54,543 nucleotides of DNA. It comes from an uncultured Leptolyngbyaceae cyanobacterium (lineage in GTDB: Bacteria; Cyanobacteriota; Cyanobacteriia; Leptolyngbyales; Leptolyngbyaceae). The position numbers were made by a program, and so were the translations under genes. Location: contig CALIDI010000054.1 of the NCBI GenBank assembly GCA_938023035.1, positions 1-54,543 on the forward strand, in the 5' to 3' direction. The notes beneath the pieces were generated by a model that was given only the letters and a program-made list of their open reading frames with translations, was not told the origin of the DNA and searched no databases. Of this stretch, positions 18,552 to 27,323 are shown one piece after another. Every line of letters starts with the position of its first letter. Positions within the stretch are counted from its first letter, which is position 1.

Positions 18552-18907
18552 AGGTCTTTCCTCAAAAATATCAGTCGGTCGTCTTAATGAACTATGAACT
18601 GTCAGCAAGGAAGGATGAGAGCTATGCCCCCAGGCAAGGGGTTTCACCCCCTTAAATCAGCTTCAACTGAATTGCGCCCAGCTACTTGGCTTTGGTCAAA
18701 AAGCCGGTAAGTGAATCTACGCAGAGAAAAAGCTTGACGGCGCAGTGGCCAGAGCTTTTGCCTCTGCCAAACCGTGTGGCAGTCTTCCGGCCCCGTCTGA
18801 TCGGAAACTGTCCGATCGTTGTGCTGAGTCGGTTAGGGCCGCGCATCGATTTGTCTAAAACCGGGGTTTAATGGATACGGCGCTTGATTTATTCTGCCCG
18901 CCTAGTT
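18552..18907. other. Divergent intergenic region between dprA and the acetyltransferase gene
   Basis: Contains a dispersed repeat at 18571-18665 and otherwise no recognised signal; a 61-codon frame at 18686 has no protein-like features. Confidence 0.5.
18571..18665 (+). repeat. TCAGTCGGTCGTC dispersed repeat, copy A
   Basis: Begins TCAGTCGGTCGTC and continues with AGCAAGGAAGGATGAG and a CCCC...GGGG hairpin-like centre. The same start and same order of parts occur at 21572-21670, with lower identity downstream. Non-coding in both places. Confidence 0.5.
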
Positions 18908-19405
18908 ATGCAAAACAAAAAAATTACTCTACCGATTTCCCCGCATCATCACATTCGAGTTGCGGCCTTACCGGATGATTTTCCACTGATTCAAGCAATT
19001 CGGATTGCCGTGTTTCAGCAAGAGCAGGGGGTGGCTCCCGCACTAGAGTTTGATGGTAAAGATGCCACAGCAACCCAAATTTTGGCTTACCTAGAGGGGC
19101 AACCAGTGGGGACTGCCCGGTTTCGTGTGATCGCACCTGGAGTCGCCAAACTAGAGCGATTGGCAGTTTTGCCCCAGGCCCGTGGCCGTAAGCTTGGTCA
19201 ACAGATTGTTAAGTTTGCCCTAGAAGAAATGGCTAAGGCCCAGATTCATACAGTGATGATCCATGCTCAAATCACTGTGCAACGTTTTTATGAAAAGTTG
19301 GGTTTCATGCCAGAGGGGGAGCCGTTTGAGGAGGCCGGAATGGCCCATATTAAGATGCGTTGTGCCGAACTAGGGCAGCAGGGGCTAAGGGGGTGGCTGG
19401 CTTAG
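18908..19405 (+). CDS. GNAT-family N-acetyltransferase
   Basis: The 165-residue protein fits the GNAT fold: an N-terminal strand and helix (IRVAALPDDFPLIQAIRIAV), the central strand with PVGTARFRV, the acetyl-CoA loop LERLAVLPQARGRKLGQQIV, and the C-terminal YEKLGFMPEGEPFEEAGMAH. The last part and FQQEQGV resemble the ElaA/YjcF subgroup, which acetylates small molecules or unknown targets. It is cytoplasmic. The ATG at 18908 gives MQNKKITLP; a TTG eight codons earlier is possible. It is followed by tsaC after 153 bases. Confidence 0.88.
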   Translation: MQNKKITLPISPHHHIRVAALPDDFPLIQAIRIAVFQQEQGVAPALEFDGKDATATQILAYLEGQPVGTARFRVIAPGVAKLERLAVLPQARGRKLGQQIVKFALEEMAKAQIHTVMIHAQITVQRFYEKLGFMPEGEPFEEAGMAHIKMRCAELGQQGLRGWLA

Positions 19406-19558
19406 GCGAGTCCAGCAATTTTTGCCTTGTCGTACTAGTGCTGCTACGCGGGATTCAAAATGACAAAATTCAAAGTGAAAAAGGCTCAGCGTATTCGCTG
19501 TGAAAGATTGCTGAATCGGCGAGTCATTTCTACTGTAGATGTCGTAGGGTTAATTGCA

Positions 19559-20185
19559 ATGCCCCAGGTGAATTTAGCTGAGTTAGTCACTCAGGTTCAG
19601 AACAATCAGGCGCTGGCCAGTTTTCCGACCGATACGGTGCCAGCTCTGGCCGCTATGCCCGAATTTGCAGAGCAGATCTTTATGGCGAAACAGCGCAGTC
19701 TGGAGAAGCCCTTGATCTTAATGGGGGCAACCACTGCGGATCTGTGGGGCTACATCACTGGAAGTGAGACCGAGCAGCGGATATGGCGACAAGTAGCCGA
19801 TCGCTACTGGCCAGGAGCACTGACCCTGGTTTTGCCTGCCAGCGATCGCGTCCCTCCTGTCATGAATCCTAAAGACCCGACAACCATTGGGTTGAGAGTA
19901 CCTAATCATCCCCTGGCTCTGGCGATTTTGCGGCAGACCGGCCCCTTAGCGACGACCAGCGCCAATCGATCCGGGCAACCGGCTCTGCAAACGATGGCAG
20001 AAATTGAGGCTCAGTTTCCTCAAGTGTTGACCCTTTCCCCCAAGGCGATCGCGGAGTTAACTGCATCCTCTCATTCCGAAGCTATATTAGGTGGGTCGGG
20101 CACCCCCTCAACTGTGATGCGTTGGTGCAAAACAGGCTGGCACGTGCTGCGACAGGGCACCATTCAATGGGATCGTTCGTTGTGA
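19559..20185 (+). CDS. tsaC: L-threonylcarbamoyladenylate synthase (Sua5/YciO/YrdC family)
   Basis: The 208-residue protein has YrdC-fold motifs: FPTDTVPALAA near the N-terminus, KQRSLEKPLILM, WPGALTLVLP, IGLRVPNHPLALAIL and GPLATTSANRSGQPA. The family makes threonylcarbamoyl-AMP from threonine, bicarbonate and ATP, the first step of the t6A37 tRNA modification. The usual KxR...K.RP.. block is slightly altered (FMAKQRSLEKP). The ATG at 19559 with AGGG upstream starts at the family N-terminus; a 33-codon upstream extension is open but unlike the family. Its 3' end overlaps the next gene by 19 bases, suggesting translational coupling. The YciO branch of the family cannot be fully excluded. Confidence 0.88.
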   Translation: MPQVNLAELVTQVQNNQALASFPTDTVPALAAMPEFAEQIFMAKQRSLEKPLILMGATTADLWGYITGSETEQRIWRQVADRYWPGALTLVLPASDRVPPVMNPKDPTTIGLRVPNHPLALAILRQTGPLATTSANRSGQPALQTMAEIEAQFPQVLTLSPKAIAELTASSHSEAILGGSGTPSTVMRWCKTGWHVLRQGTIQWDRSL

Positions 20186-21075
20186 CTGAACTCTTTTGGT
20201 TCACTGTTGGCATTGGTCTGGGGGCCGCTCTGACCTGGAGCTTAGGCCGCCGCCCAACGCTATCCTCTCCCACCCCGGAGGCAAAGCTCACTGCCTCGGT
20301 CTCCCCGGCTTTGCCTTCAACCACCGAGCAGGCAACCCTATTGGCTTATCGACTGGCGACTGAGATGAGCCAGTTTCAGGCTGGCTTTCTGGCGCGAACT
20401 TCCCATGAGTTGCGATCGCCGCTCAACAGCATCATTGGGCTACACCAGTTGATTCTGTCTGGTTTGTGCGATGACCCTGCTGAAGAGCGGGAGTTTATTG
20501 CTCAGGCCCATGCATCGGCATTAAAAATGGTGCGCCTGCTGGATGAATTAATTGAGATTTCCCGATTGGCCTGTGGCCGCTATCAACTGAATTGCCAACC
20601 CCTTTCTCTCAAGGAATTGCTGAACCAAGTTCATGCGGCAACTCACCTGCAAGCAGCCAATCGGCGGTTAAACTTGCAGGTGGTCATACCAGAACTAGAC
20701 GTATTTGTGTGCGCTGATCGCCACTGGCTCCAACAAACGCTGATCTTGCTAGTCGATCAGGCGATCGCCCAGCATGAAGATAACGCGATCCAGATCTCTA
20801 GCCACATTGATTTAGCCACCGCCACAGCCTGGATCTGGTTAGATAGTGTGCAACCTCTCGATATCTGGCAAGAACCTAGGCAACTTTCCCAAAATGAACC
20901 AGCTTCCGACCATAGAGGGCTGTCTCCTGGAATCAATCTGCTGATCTGTCAACAGATTCTTGCGTTAATGGGGGGAACACTCCAGCCTGCCAATCTTCCC
21001 CCTGACCTCACAGCGCACTTTCAACAACGCCTCCAATGCACTTTGTCTTTGGCCGAGGCGGACAATGCTTCATAA
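20167..21075 (+). CDS. Membrane-anchored, degenerate histidine kinase-like protein
   Basis: The 302-residue protein has one N-terminal membrane segment (VVTELFWFTVGIGLGAALTW), a short linker and an intact dimerisation/phosphoacceptor domain with the H-box SHELRSPLNSIIG near residue 90. The ATPase half is degenerate: the N-box position reads LLVDQAIA, where a catalytic Asn is expected, and no DxGxG G1 box is visible (WLDSVQPLDIW). Only a G2-like GINLLICQQILALMGGTL remains. It may accept phosphate from another kinase, act as a phosphatase or only as a scaffold. The ATG at 20167 lies inside the end of tsaC (19-base overlap), which argues for one transcript. Confidence 0.82.
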   Translation: MGSFVVTELFWFTVGIGLGAALTWSLGRRPTLSSPTPEAKLTASVSPALPSTTEQATLLAYRLATEMSQFQAGFLARTSHELRSPLNSIIGLHQLILSGLCDDPAEEREFIAQAHASALKMVRLLDELIEISRLACGRYQLNCQPLSLKELLNQVHAATHLQAANRRLNLQVVIPELDVFVCADRHWLQQTLILLVDQAIAQHEDNAIQISSHIDLATATAWIWLDSVQPLDIWQEPRQLSQNEPASDHRGLSPGINLLICQQILALMGGTLQPANLPPDLTAHFQQRLQCTLSLAEADNAS

Positions 21076-21220
21076 GGCAAACAGCACAAAAGAAGTGTTA
21101 AGCTCCTTTACCAGAAATTGCCAGAGCGTTAAACTTCGTTGCAATCCGCTCCCAGTGTGCAAACGCCTGTGATAGCCTGCTTAACGTTGACGTTCATATT
21201 GCTGCAAAAAGAGGGTTACC

Positions 21221-21418
21221 GTGAGCTTGTCTAAGAATTCAATCGAGGCTTTCCCAAGAGAAGATTTCAGCGAATACGTCGCCCATCTGCAACTTCATAT
21301 GTCCCTCCAGGCCCGTAAACTAGTGCCGTCTTTGACAAATGCGGCGGATAGTCGTGCTCAGTTTCTCCACCAGACCCAGGCGGATTTTGAGAAAGTGATC
21401 TCTCGCCAAGCCCAATAA
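21221..21418 (+). CDS. Small helical hypothetical protein (65 aa)
   Basis: I do not recognise this protein. It is 65 residues long, soluble, probably all helical, with FSEYVAHLQLHMSLQARKL followed by TNAADSRAQFLHQTQADFEK. The start is GTG at 21221 with GAGGG eight bases upstream. The composition and the absence of rare-looking stretches support real coding. It lies 145 bases after the histidine kinase-like gene on the same strand. Confidence 0.6.
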   Translation: MSLSKNSIEAFPREDFSEYVAHLQLHMSLQARKLVPSLTNAADSRAQFLHQTQADFEKVISRQAQ

Positions 21419-21571
21419 GTAAATGGTTTCACGCTTTCACCAAAGAAATAGAGCCAAAAAGATAACTCTGTCGTGATGAGAAACATAGCGACGGCGGGTC
21501 AAAAAGCATACCCAGCACTGACGTTTGAATACTTGGTTTTGTCTTAAGCTTTTTGCCTAAAGGTCAGTCGG

Positions 21572-21670
21572 TCAGTCGGTCGTCCAGATGAACGGTAAGC
21601 AGGAAAGAGTGAGGCTGCGCTCCCTAGTCAGGGAGTTAACTTCTTCCACCTGCGAAATTAGCTGCAATTC
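21572..21670 (+). repeat. TCAGTCGGTCGTC dispersed repeat, copy B
   Basis: Shares TCAGTCGGTCGTC and the following AGCAGGAAAGAGTGAG with 18571-18665. Its centre is a CTCCCT/AGGGAG hairpin with a 4-base loop, echoing the hairpin of copy A. An additional GGTCAGTCGG precedes it, so the first unit is doubled. Confidence 0.5.
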
Positions 21671-22089
21671 TTATTAAAAGCACATTGGTACGGGTGAACC
21701 GTGTTTTAGGCCAGGACAAGCAATTGCCCTGGCTTTTGAATTAAGCCCTTCTTCACAACCAGCCAAAATATCCTGCCTGAGGGAAGTTCGGCGTTTTGAG
21801 AAGGTTTCTAGTGAACAGGTGCCCTGCTGAGCTGACGGTTTCCCTGTGGGAGATCTGGCATGAACGATGAAGCTCCGTCAACTACTCCCTGAATAATCCG
21901 TAAAGATGAAGATCGAACTTTCTGGGCTGTTTGGGGAACGAGAAAGATCCCTTGCTGCTACTTTTCTTCCCGCTAATTCGGAAGATTATCCCTAAGTCTT
22001 TGATAGTGAGCCTGAGAGAAAAGCGGGAGCACCCATACCAGTTTGGATTTTGGCTTATAGAGGCTCTACCGAGCAAAATATTCAATAAA

Positions 22090-22128
22090 GCATTCAATCG
22101 GGGCATTCAATCGGGGCATTCAACCGGG
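22090..22128 (+). repeat. Tandem repeat, 3 x 13 bp
   Basis: Three consecutive units of GCATTCAATCGGG; the third has one change (AACC). Non-coding. Confidence 0.85.
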
Positions 22129-22343
22129 TATCAGCCTTATCTAGGGGTTCAATTGAGATCACCCCCGGTAGGGTTCGACCAACTTTTTTACATGAAAGAA
22201 TGCCCCAATTCTTCACAAAACTTAAGATAATAGAGTGTGGGTTTGATATCAGCGGCACGATCTAGTTTGACTTCTGCGATCGAACTTAATGGGTTGAGTG
22301 AGTGTTTTAAGCTGGCTACTAGTCGCCTTGAAGGAGAAGCTGT

Positions 22344-23597
22344 TTGAAGGTTTTACGCACGCTTGCCCCCGCAACCCGTCGTCATTTCTCAGTGCTGTTT
22401 GCTACAGGGCTGTTGTTTTGGTCGAGTCTGGCTTCGCTGCTGCCGACGTTGTCTCTCTATATCGAGTCAGTCGGTGCGACCCGGCACCAAGTTGGGATTG
22501 TGATGGGGGCTTTTGCTATTGGTCTCTTGCTATTTCGTCCCTGGGTGGGCAACTTGGCTGACTTAAGGGGCCGGCGGCTGGTGTTGCTGATTGGTCTATG
22601 GGTGGCCGCGATCGCGCCGATTGGCTACCTGTTCACTACGTCCATTCCTCTACTGATTGGCATTCGCATCTTTCATGGGTTGAGCATTGCTGCCTTTACA
22701 ACTGGTTACAGTGCCCTCGTCGCCGATTTATCGCCATTACGGCAACGGGGGGAATTGATTGGTTACATGAGTCTGGTGACGCCGATTGGCATGGCCGTTG
22801 GGCCAGCTCTTGGCGGTTTTGTTCAAGCTTCTATCGGTTATACGGTTTTGTTTTTGATGACCGCAGGGTTTGGGTTAGTGGGGCTGATCTGCGCTAGTGG
22901 GGGATTGCCCGCCACACTATCTGTTGCCCCCAAGCTGACGACGTCACTCAACAGCCAACTTTCTAAGCTCGGTTGGGAGGATCTACTCAGCCCGCGCCTC
23001 CGCATTCCAGTTCTGGTGATGTTGATGGTGGGATTAGCCTTTGGTACTCTCAGCACGTTTGTGCCGTTATTTATTCAAGAAACGGGGGTAGCGTTGAATG
23101 CTGGGTTGTTTTACGCAGCCGCCGCGATCGCTAGTTTTGCCATGCGCCTTCTAGTGGGGCGCGCGTCTGATCGCTATGGGCGGGGACGCTTCATCACCCT
23201 GGGGCTGTTGCTCTATGCTGTCTCAATGCTGTTGCTCTGGCAAGCTCACAGTGCAACCGAGTTTCTTTGGGCTGGAGCCATTGAAGGTGCAGGGGCTGGG
23301 GTGTTCTTACCCATGATGATTACCTTAGCGGCTGATCGCTCTCGCCCTGATGAGCGGGGTCGGGTGTTTGGGTTATGTATGGCCGGCTTTGATCTGGGCA
23401 TTGCAATTTCGGGGCCGACTCTAGGCTTTTTGGCAGATGAGCTTGGCTATCGCGGTTTATTCGGATTGTCGGCTGTAATCGTAGCCCTTGCTTTGCTGGT
23501 TTTTATTGGCCTCTCTAGTAAAAGCTTTACCGCATCGATTCACTACGCCCTGGGATCTGGCAAAGATTTTTATGCCATTTCTCAAACCATTGACTAG
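22344..23597 (+). CDS. MFS transporter (drug/metabolite efflux type)
   Basis: The 417-residue protein has about 12 membrane segments. The Major Facilitator motif A after helix 2 (GNLADLRGRRLVLLIGLWV) and its repeat after helix 8 (GRASDRYGRGRFITLGLLL) are clear. Motif C-like GPALGGF is seen in helix 5 (TPIGMAVGPALGGFVQASIG), as in antiporter-type exporters. It would use the proton gradient to move a small molecule; the substrate cannot be inferred. The start is TTG at 22344, with GGAGAAG at suitable spacing. It ends 12 bases from the convergent TPR-CHAT gene. Confidence 0.92.
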   Translation: MKVLRTLAPATRRHFSVLFATGLLFWSSLASLLPTLSLYIESVGATRHQVGIVMGAFAIGLLLFRPWVGNLADLRGRRLVLLIGLWVAAIAPIGYLFTTSIPLLIGIRIFHGLSIAAFTTGYSALVADLSPLRQRGELIGYMSLVTPIGMAVGPALGGFVQASIGYTVLFLMTAGFGLVGLICASGGLPATLSVAPKLTTSLNSQLSKLGWEDLLSPRLRIPVLVMLMVGLAFGTLSTFVPLFIQETGVALNAGLFYAAAAIASFAMRLLVGRASDRYGRGRFITLGLLLYAVSMLLLWQAHSATEFLWAGAIEGAGAGVFLPMMITLAADRSRPDERGRVFGLCMAGFDLGIAISGPTLGFLADELGYRGLFGLSAVIVALALLVFIGLSSKSFTASIHYALGSGKDFYAISQTID

Positions 23598-23609
23598 TAG
23601 ACTAAGGCA

Positions 23610-26159
23610 TCAGTCTGTCTGCCCTCCCCCCTTTCTTGAAGCTTGTGCCCGTCCAACGAGAGTAAAAGCCGCCCAATCAACGGGCCGAGGGTGATCTTTC
23701 ATGGTCGTGAGCATCGCTTGTCTTAAAGCCTGGGCGTAGTCAGAGGTATGTTGGAGGTTGCGATAAAAGTTCACCATCAGTTGCGCGGTTGGGGCGTCGG
23801 GAACAGTCCAGAGCGAAACCACAATGCTGGGTACGCCTGCAGCCATGAAGGAGCGAGACAAGCCAATTACACCATCGCCGGTAATTCGGCCCTGGCCTGT
23901 ATCACAGGCACTCAAAACCACCAGTTGAGCTGGCAAATCTAACTCTATAATTTCACTGGCACTAAGCAAGCCATCGGTTTGGGGTGAAGGTGCCAGAGCG
24001 ATCGCCCCTGGTACCCCCAGGCTTTGTAAAGAGACGCCACTGTATTCTAATAAGCCGTGGGTAGCCAGATGAATTAGGTTGGCTTGAGAAAAACGTTGCA
24101 GTACGGTATCTTTGGTCGCGGCTGCACCAATCAGAGCTTCTGTATTTAGTAATTTGGCAATGGCGATCGCCTCTTGCTCTGAGCCAGGTAAGGCAGGCAG
24201 GGGGACAGCAGGGGCACCGGGCTGCAACACGACTTTCGGCATCGTTGGGTTACCTACAACCAACGGAGAGAAGGCGTGCTTTTTGGGTTTTTCGCTATCC
24301 CCGCTAGCGCTGATTTTTGACGTCAATCCTAAAACCTGAATGGAGGGAGCAGTCAGAATAGTATGCCGCTCAATCAAATACTGCCCCTGGGCATTCTGCA
24401 AAGCGGCAAAAGGCACCAAAAATAAAGACTCTTGAGGAATAAACACAATCCGAGCATCTGGATCTCTAGGAAGTTGATCGGCGATTGGCTCAATCAACAG
24501 GCTGTGCAATGTTTTGAGACCGATTAGGTTAAGGGTCTGATCGGTGGGGTGGGGCGAAGTACCAACCACACCCAACCCACGGACTGAGTTTGCTAAAGCC
24601 AGACATCCCTCCATAGGACTAAAGCAACGGGCCATACGCACCACTTCGGCCAAGTTAAGATTTTTCTGCCAGAGAGGTTTAAGATCAACTCGCCGAAAAC
24701 TGACTTTGCCAGCAGGTGAGACGACCCAAATGAGCAATTCCGATTCACGGGCTTTTTGCTTACCCCGAAATTTAAAGTCATCATCGGGAACGATTGCGTA
24801 GGTGATAAGGGTGGCATTCTGCGCCTGAGCAATTTGTTGAATTTGCTCAATCGTGGGTGGTTCTATCGTCATGCTTCCTAATCGTCCCTGCGGTGGGTGA
24901 GGGGTTGGCTGAATTCGGCGCGCCAATAATTCCACAAAGGCTCGTGCCCTCCCCCTTTCGCTAGCCTCTAGAGCCGCCTCGGGTTGATTCGCAGCAAGCA
25001 GAATTTGCTGAAGCAGATTGTAGGAGTGAATCTGGGTGTCAAACAAGGAGACGTTATATTTGTCGCTCAGGTCGGGGCGCAGTTGATCCAATAGTTGCAG
25101 CGCCTCGCGCAGGGTTCTTTCTGCCTGCTGCAACTGCCCTGCATTGAGGAAGGTATGCCCCAGGTTGTTGAGCATCATGCTGATCAGTTGAGGATCACCG
25201 ATTAGTCGGGCAATCGCCAAACTCTGCTGTAAGTGCGCAATCGCCCACTCATACTGCTGTTGATCGGCATAAACCATACCCAAACTTCCTAATGCCTGGG
25301 CTTCAAGCCGCCGCATCTGGGTTTGACGAGCAATGATCAGGGCTGCGCTGTAACTGTTCTTTGCCTGGGCTAGTTGATTTTGAGCATGGTAAATCGAACC
25401 TAAGTTGATCAAGGCGCTGGCTTGACTGGGCAAATTGGCTACTATCCGACTGATAGTAAGGCTGGTTTGGGTGGTTTGAATTGCGACACTGTATTTTGCC
25501 TGGTTGGCATAAATTTGCCCTAGATTATTCAGTACAACCGCTTCACCACTGCGATCGCCCAATTTCTGAGAAATTATTAGGCTCTGTTGATAGGCAATAG
25601 TACCGTTTTCATAGTCGCCTACAGCTTCAAAAGCATTACCCAGATTGAGTAAAACCTGACCCAAACCGGGGCGATCACCCAGGTCAAAAAACAATTTGCC
25701 GGCCTGCCGTTGCATTTCAATAGCACGGGCATAGATGCCTAGGCTTTTGTAGGCAATGCCGAGGTTGCTCAGCCCCCGCGCTTCTCCAGCTTTATCCTGG
25801 AGCGCACGCGCTAGAGGCAGATAAGCCTCTAACGCCATCACCGCCTCGCGATACCGATCTAAATTCAAGTAGGCGGCTCCTAGGTTCGCCAGCGTGGCCG
25901 CCTCGCCAGGCTGATTCTCCCCCTGCTGAAATACCTGACGTGCCTTCTGCCAACGCGCGATTGCAGCCTCAACCTGCCCCTGTTGATAGTGCTGCAACCC
26001 CTGCTGAAATAGGTGATCGCCTGTTTGCACCACCGACGGTGAATTCTGCTGTGCTTGAGCAAACCCCAGACAACCCCAGGGAAACAAAATCAGGCCACTG
26101 ACAAGGGTGATCGCGGCCCCCCGGCGCAACCAGTTGTGAAGCAATGGTCGCTGCATCAT
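23610..26159 (-). CDS. Exported TPR-CHAT (caspase-like) protein 2
   Basis: The 849-residue protein has a signal-peptide-like start (WLRRGAAITLVSGLILFPWG, possible cleavage after GFAQA), TPR repeats from about 45 to 380 (GTIAYQQSLIISQKLGDRSG, AIAHLQQSLAIARLIGD) and a C-terminal CHAT domain with HLATHG (His701) and LSACDTG (Cys752). It is a shorter paralogue of the protein at 14231-17410: the CHAT halves align throughout and both end DWAAF-I/T-L. Fewer TPRs account for the length difference. The start is ATG 26159 or the next codon (26156). It is divergent from the Rpn-type gene with a 49-base intergenic region, so the two may share regulation. Confidence 0.93.
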   Translation of the reverse strand: MMQRPLLHNWLRRGAAITLVSGLILFPWGCLGFAQAQQNSPSVVQTGDHLFQQGLQHYQQGQVEAAIARWQKARQVFQQGENQPGEAATLANLGAAYLNLDRYREAVMALEAYLPLARALQDKAGEARGLSNLGIAYKSLGIYARAIEMQRQAGKLFFDLGDRPGLGQVLLNLGNAFEAVGDYENGTIAYQQSLIISQKLGDRSGEAVVLNNLGQIYANQAKYSVAIQTTQTSLTISRIVANLPSQASALINLGSIYHAQNQLAQAKNSYSAALIIARQTQMRRLEAQALGSLGMVYADQQQYEWAIAHLQQSLAIARLIGDPQLISMMLNNLGHTFLNAGQLQQAERTLREALQLLDQLRPDLSDKYNVSLFDTQIHSYNLLQQILLAANQPEAALEASERGRARAFVELLARRIQPTPHPPQGRLGSMTIEPPTIEQIQQIAQAQNATLITYAIVPDDDFKFRGKQKARESELLIWVVSPAGKVSFRRVDLKPLWQKNLNLAEVVRMARCFSPMEGCLALANSVRGLGVVGTSPHPTDQTLNLIGLKTLHSLLIEPIADQLPRDPDARIVFIPQESLFLVPFAALQNAQGQYLIERHTILTAPSIQVLGLTSKISASGDSEKPKKHAFSPLVVGNPTMPKVVLQPGAPAVPLPALPGSEQEAIAIAKLLNTEALIGAAATKDTVLQRFSQANLIHLATHGLLEYSGVSLQSLGVPGAIALAPSPQTDGLLSASEIIELDLPAQLVVLSACDTGQGRITGDGVIGLSRSFMAAGVPSIVVSLWTVPDAPTAQLMVNFYRNLQHTSDYAQALRQAMLTTMKDHPRPVDWAAFTLVGRAQASRKGGGQTD

Positions 26160-26208
26160 GATGTCTACTTTTATGCGCGATCGCAATTGATGGTACAATT
26201 AAACTAGT

Positions 26209-27036
26209 ATGTTTGATAATGTTTGCAAATTTCTGGTCGAGACGTTTCCAGACGACTTTGCTCGCTGGCTGTTGGGAGAATCCATTGAGTTAACCGAATT
26301 AAGCCCTGCTGAACTCTCCCTTGAGCCAATTCGTGCAGATGCTTTGATTTTGCTGCAATCAGAGCAAGTTGTCTTACATTTAGAATTTCAAACTCGCCCC
26401 AAAGCTGACATTCCCTTTCGCATGATTGATTATCGCCTACGGGTACATCGTCGCTTTCCACAGAAGCAGATGCGCCAGGTAGTGATCTACCTGCAATTTT
26501 CTAACTCGACCCAAGTACGGCAAACCTCCTTCTCCTTAGAACGCACCCAGCATGAATTTGATGTGATTCGTCTCTGGGAAGAACCCACTGAGTTCTTTCT
26601 TCGTACCCCGGCTCTGTTGCCCTTTGCCGTTTTAAGTCAAACGAGCAACCGTGCCCAAGTACTACAACAAGTCGCTCAAACCCTGAGAACCCTTTCAGAC
26701 AGCCGTGCCCAAAGTAACCTTGCGGCTTCCACCTTCATTTTGGCTGGCTTAGTATTAGAAGTAGATGTCGTTCAACAACTTTTACGGAGAGACATCATGG
26801 AAGAGTCTGTTACTTATCAACTCCTGCGTCGAGAAGCAAGAACCGAAGGCCTAGCTGAAGGAAGGGCTGAAGGAAGGGCTGAAGGGTTAACCCTCGGCCA
26901 AATGGCTGAGCGCCGACGAGTTGCCTTAAATCTCTTGAGCGAGGGAATCCCTCTTGAAGTGATTGCGCGTGTAACAGGGTTATCCTTTGAACAGATCCAG
27001 CAGCTACCAGAGAGCGATCGCCCCACAGAACCATAG
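26209..27036 (+). CDS. Rpn-family recombination-promoting nuclease / PD-(D/E)XK transposase-like protein
   Basis: The 275-residue protein starts MFDNVCKFLVETFPDDFARWL, the usual opening of cyanobacterial Rpn/PDDEXK proteins. The nuclease core reads IRADALILL...VVLHLEFQT, giving the D...ExQ form of the motif. The C-terminal half is helical, with an EGLAEGRAEGRAEG stretch encoded by a 12-bp tandem repeat (26854-26885) and a final segment AERRRVALNLLSEGIPLEVIA. Rpn proteins are DNA endonucleases that promote RecA-independent recombination and spread by transfer; some act against phage. A TACAAT box ends only ten bases before the ATG, so the transcript may be nearly leaderless. Gene context (CHAT, kinase) is suggestive only. 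Confidence 0.85.
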   Translation: MFDNVCKFLVETFPDDFARWLLGESIELTELSPAELSLEPIRADALILLQSEQVVLHLEFQTRPKADIPFRMIDYRLRVHRRFPQKQMRQVVIYLQFSNSTQVRQTSFSLERTQHEFDVIRLWEEPTEFFLRTPALLPFAVLSQTSNRAQVLQQVAQTLRTLSDSRAQSNLAASTFILAGLVLEVDVVQQLLRRDIMEESVTYQLLRREARTEGLAEGRAEGRAEGLTLGQMAERRRVALNLLSEGIPLEVIARVTGLSFEQIQQLPESDRPTEP

Positions 27037-27323
27037 AATGCTGTTAGATAGGTCAAGTTCTTAAACCTTTGATGCTCTAGCAGTTATGGCGATCAGTCTA
27101 TTCAGCGACAAGCGTGGCATCCCGATTTTTATCTAATCTTTAAGAATCAAGCCAAGGAGAGGGGTGCGTTTTGCTGCTCTAGCCCAGTCAGAATCGTAGG
27201 TGCCTCAATTGATCAAAAAGCTAAGCCTAAGACAAAAATCTAGGCTGTCATCCGGTAGACGACAGAATTGGCTGAATGGGTAAAGGAAGCAATACGTTCA
27301 CGTTTTTCAACTAGGGCCACCCC

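Larger units (their letters stand above)
21419..22343. other. Intergenic region with two repeats
   Basis: Contains the dispersed repeat at 21572-21670 and a 13-bp tandem array at 22090-22128. A 99-codon plus-strand frame (21931-22230) runs through the array and shows no protein features. No gene is supported. Confidence 0.5.

Noticed and set aside
22090-22128. CRISPR array
   Set aside because: Units of 13 bp are directly adjacent with no spacers; it is a plain tandem repeat.
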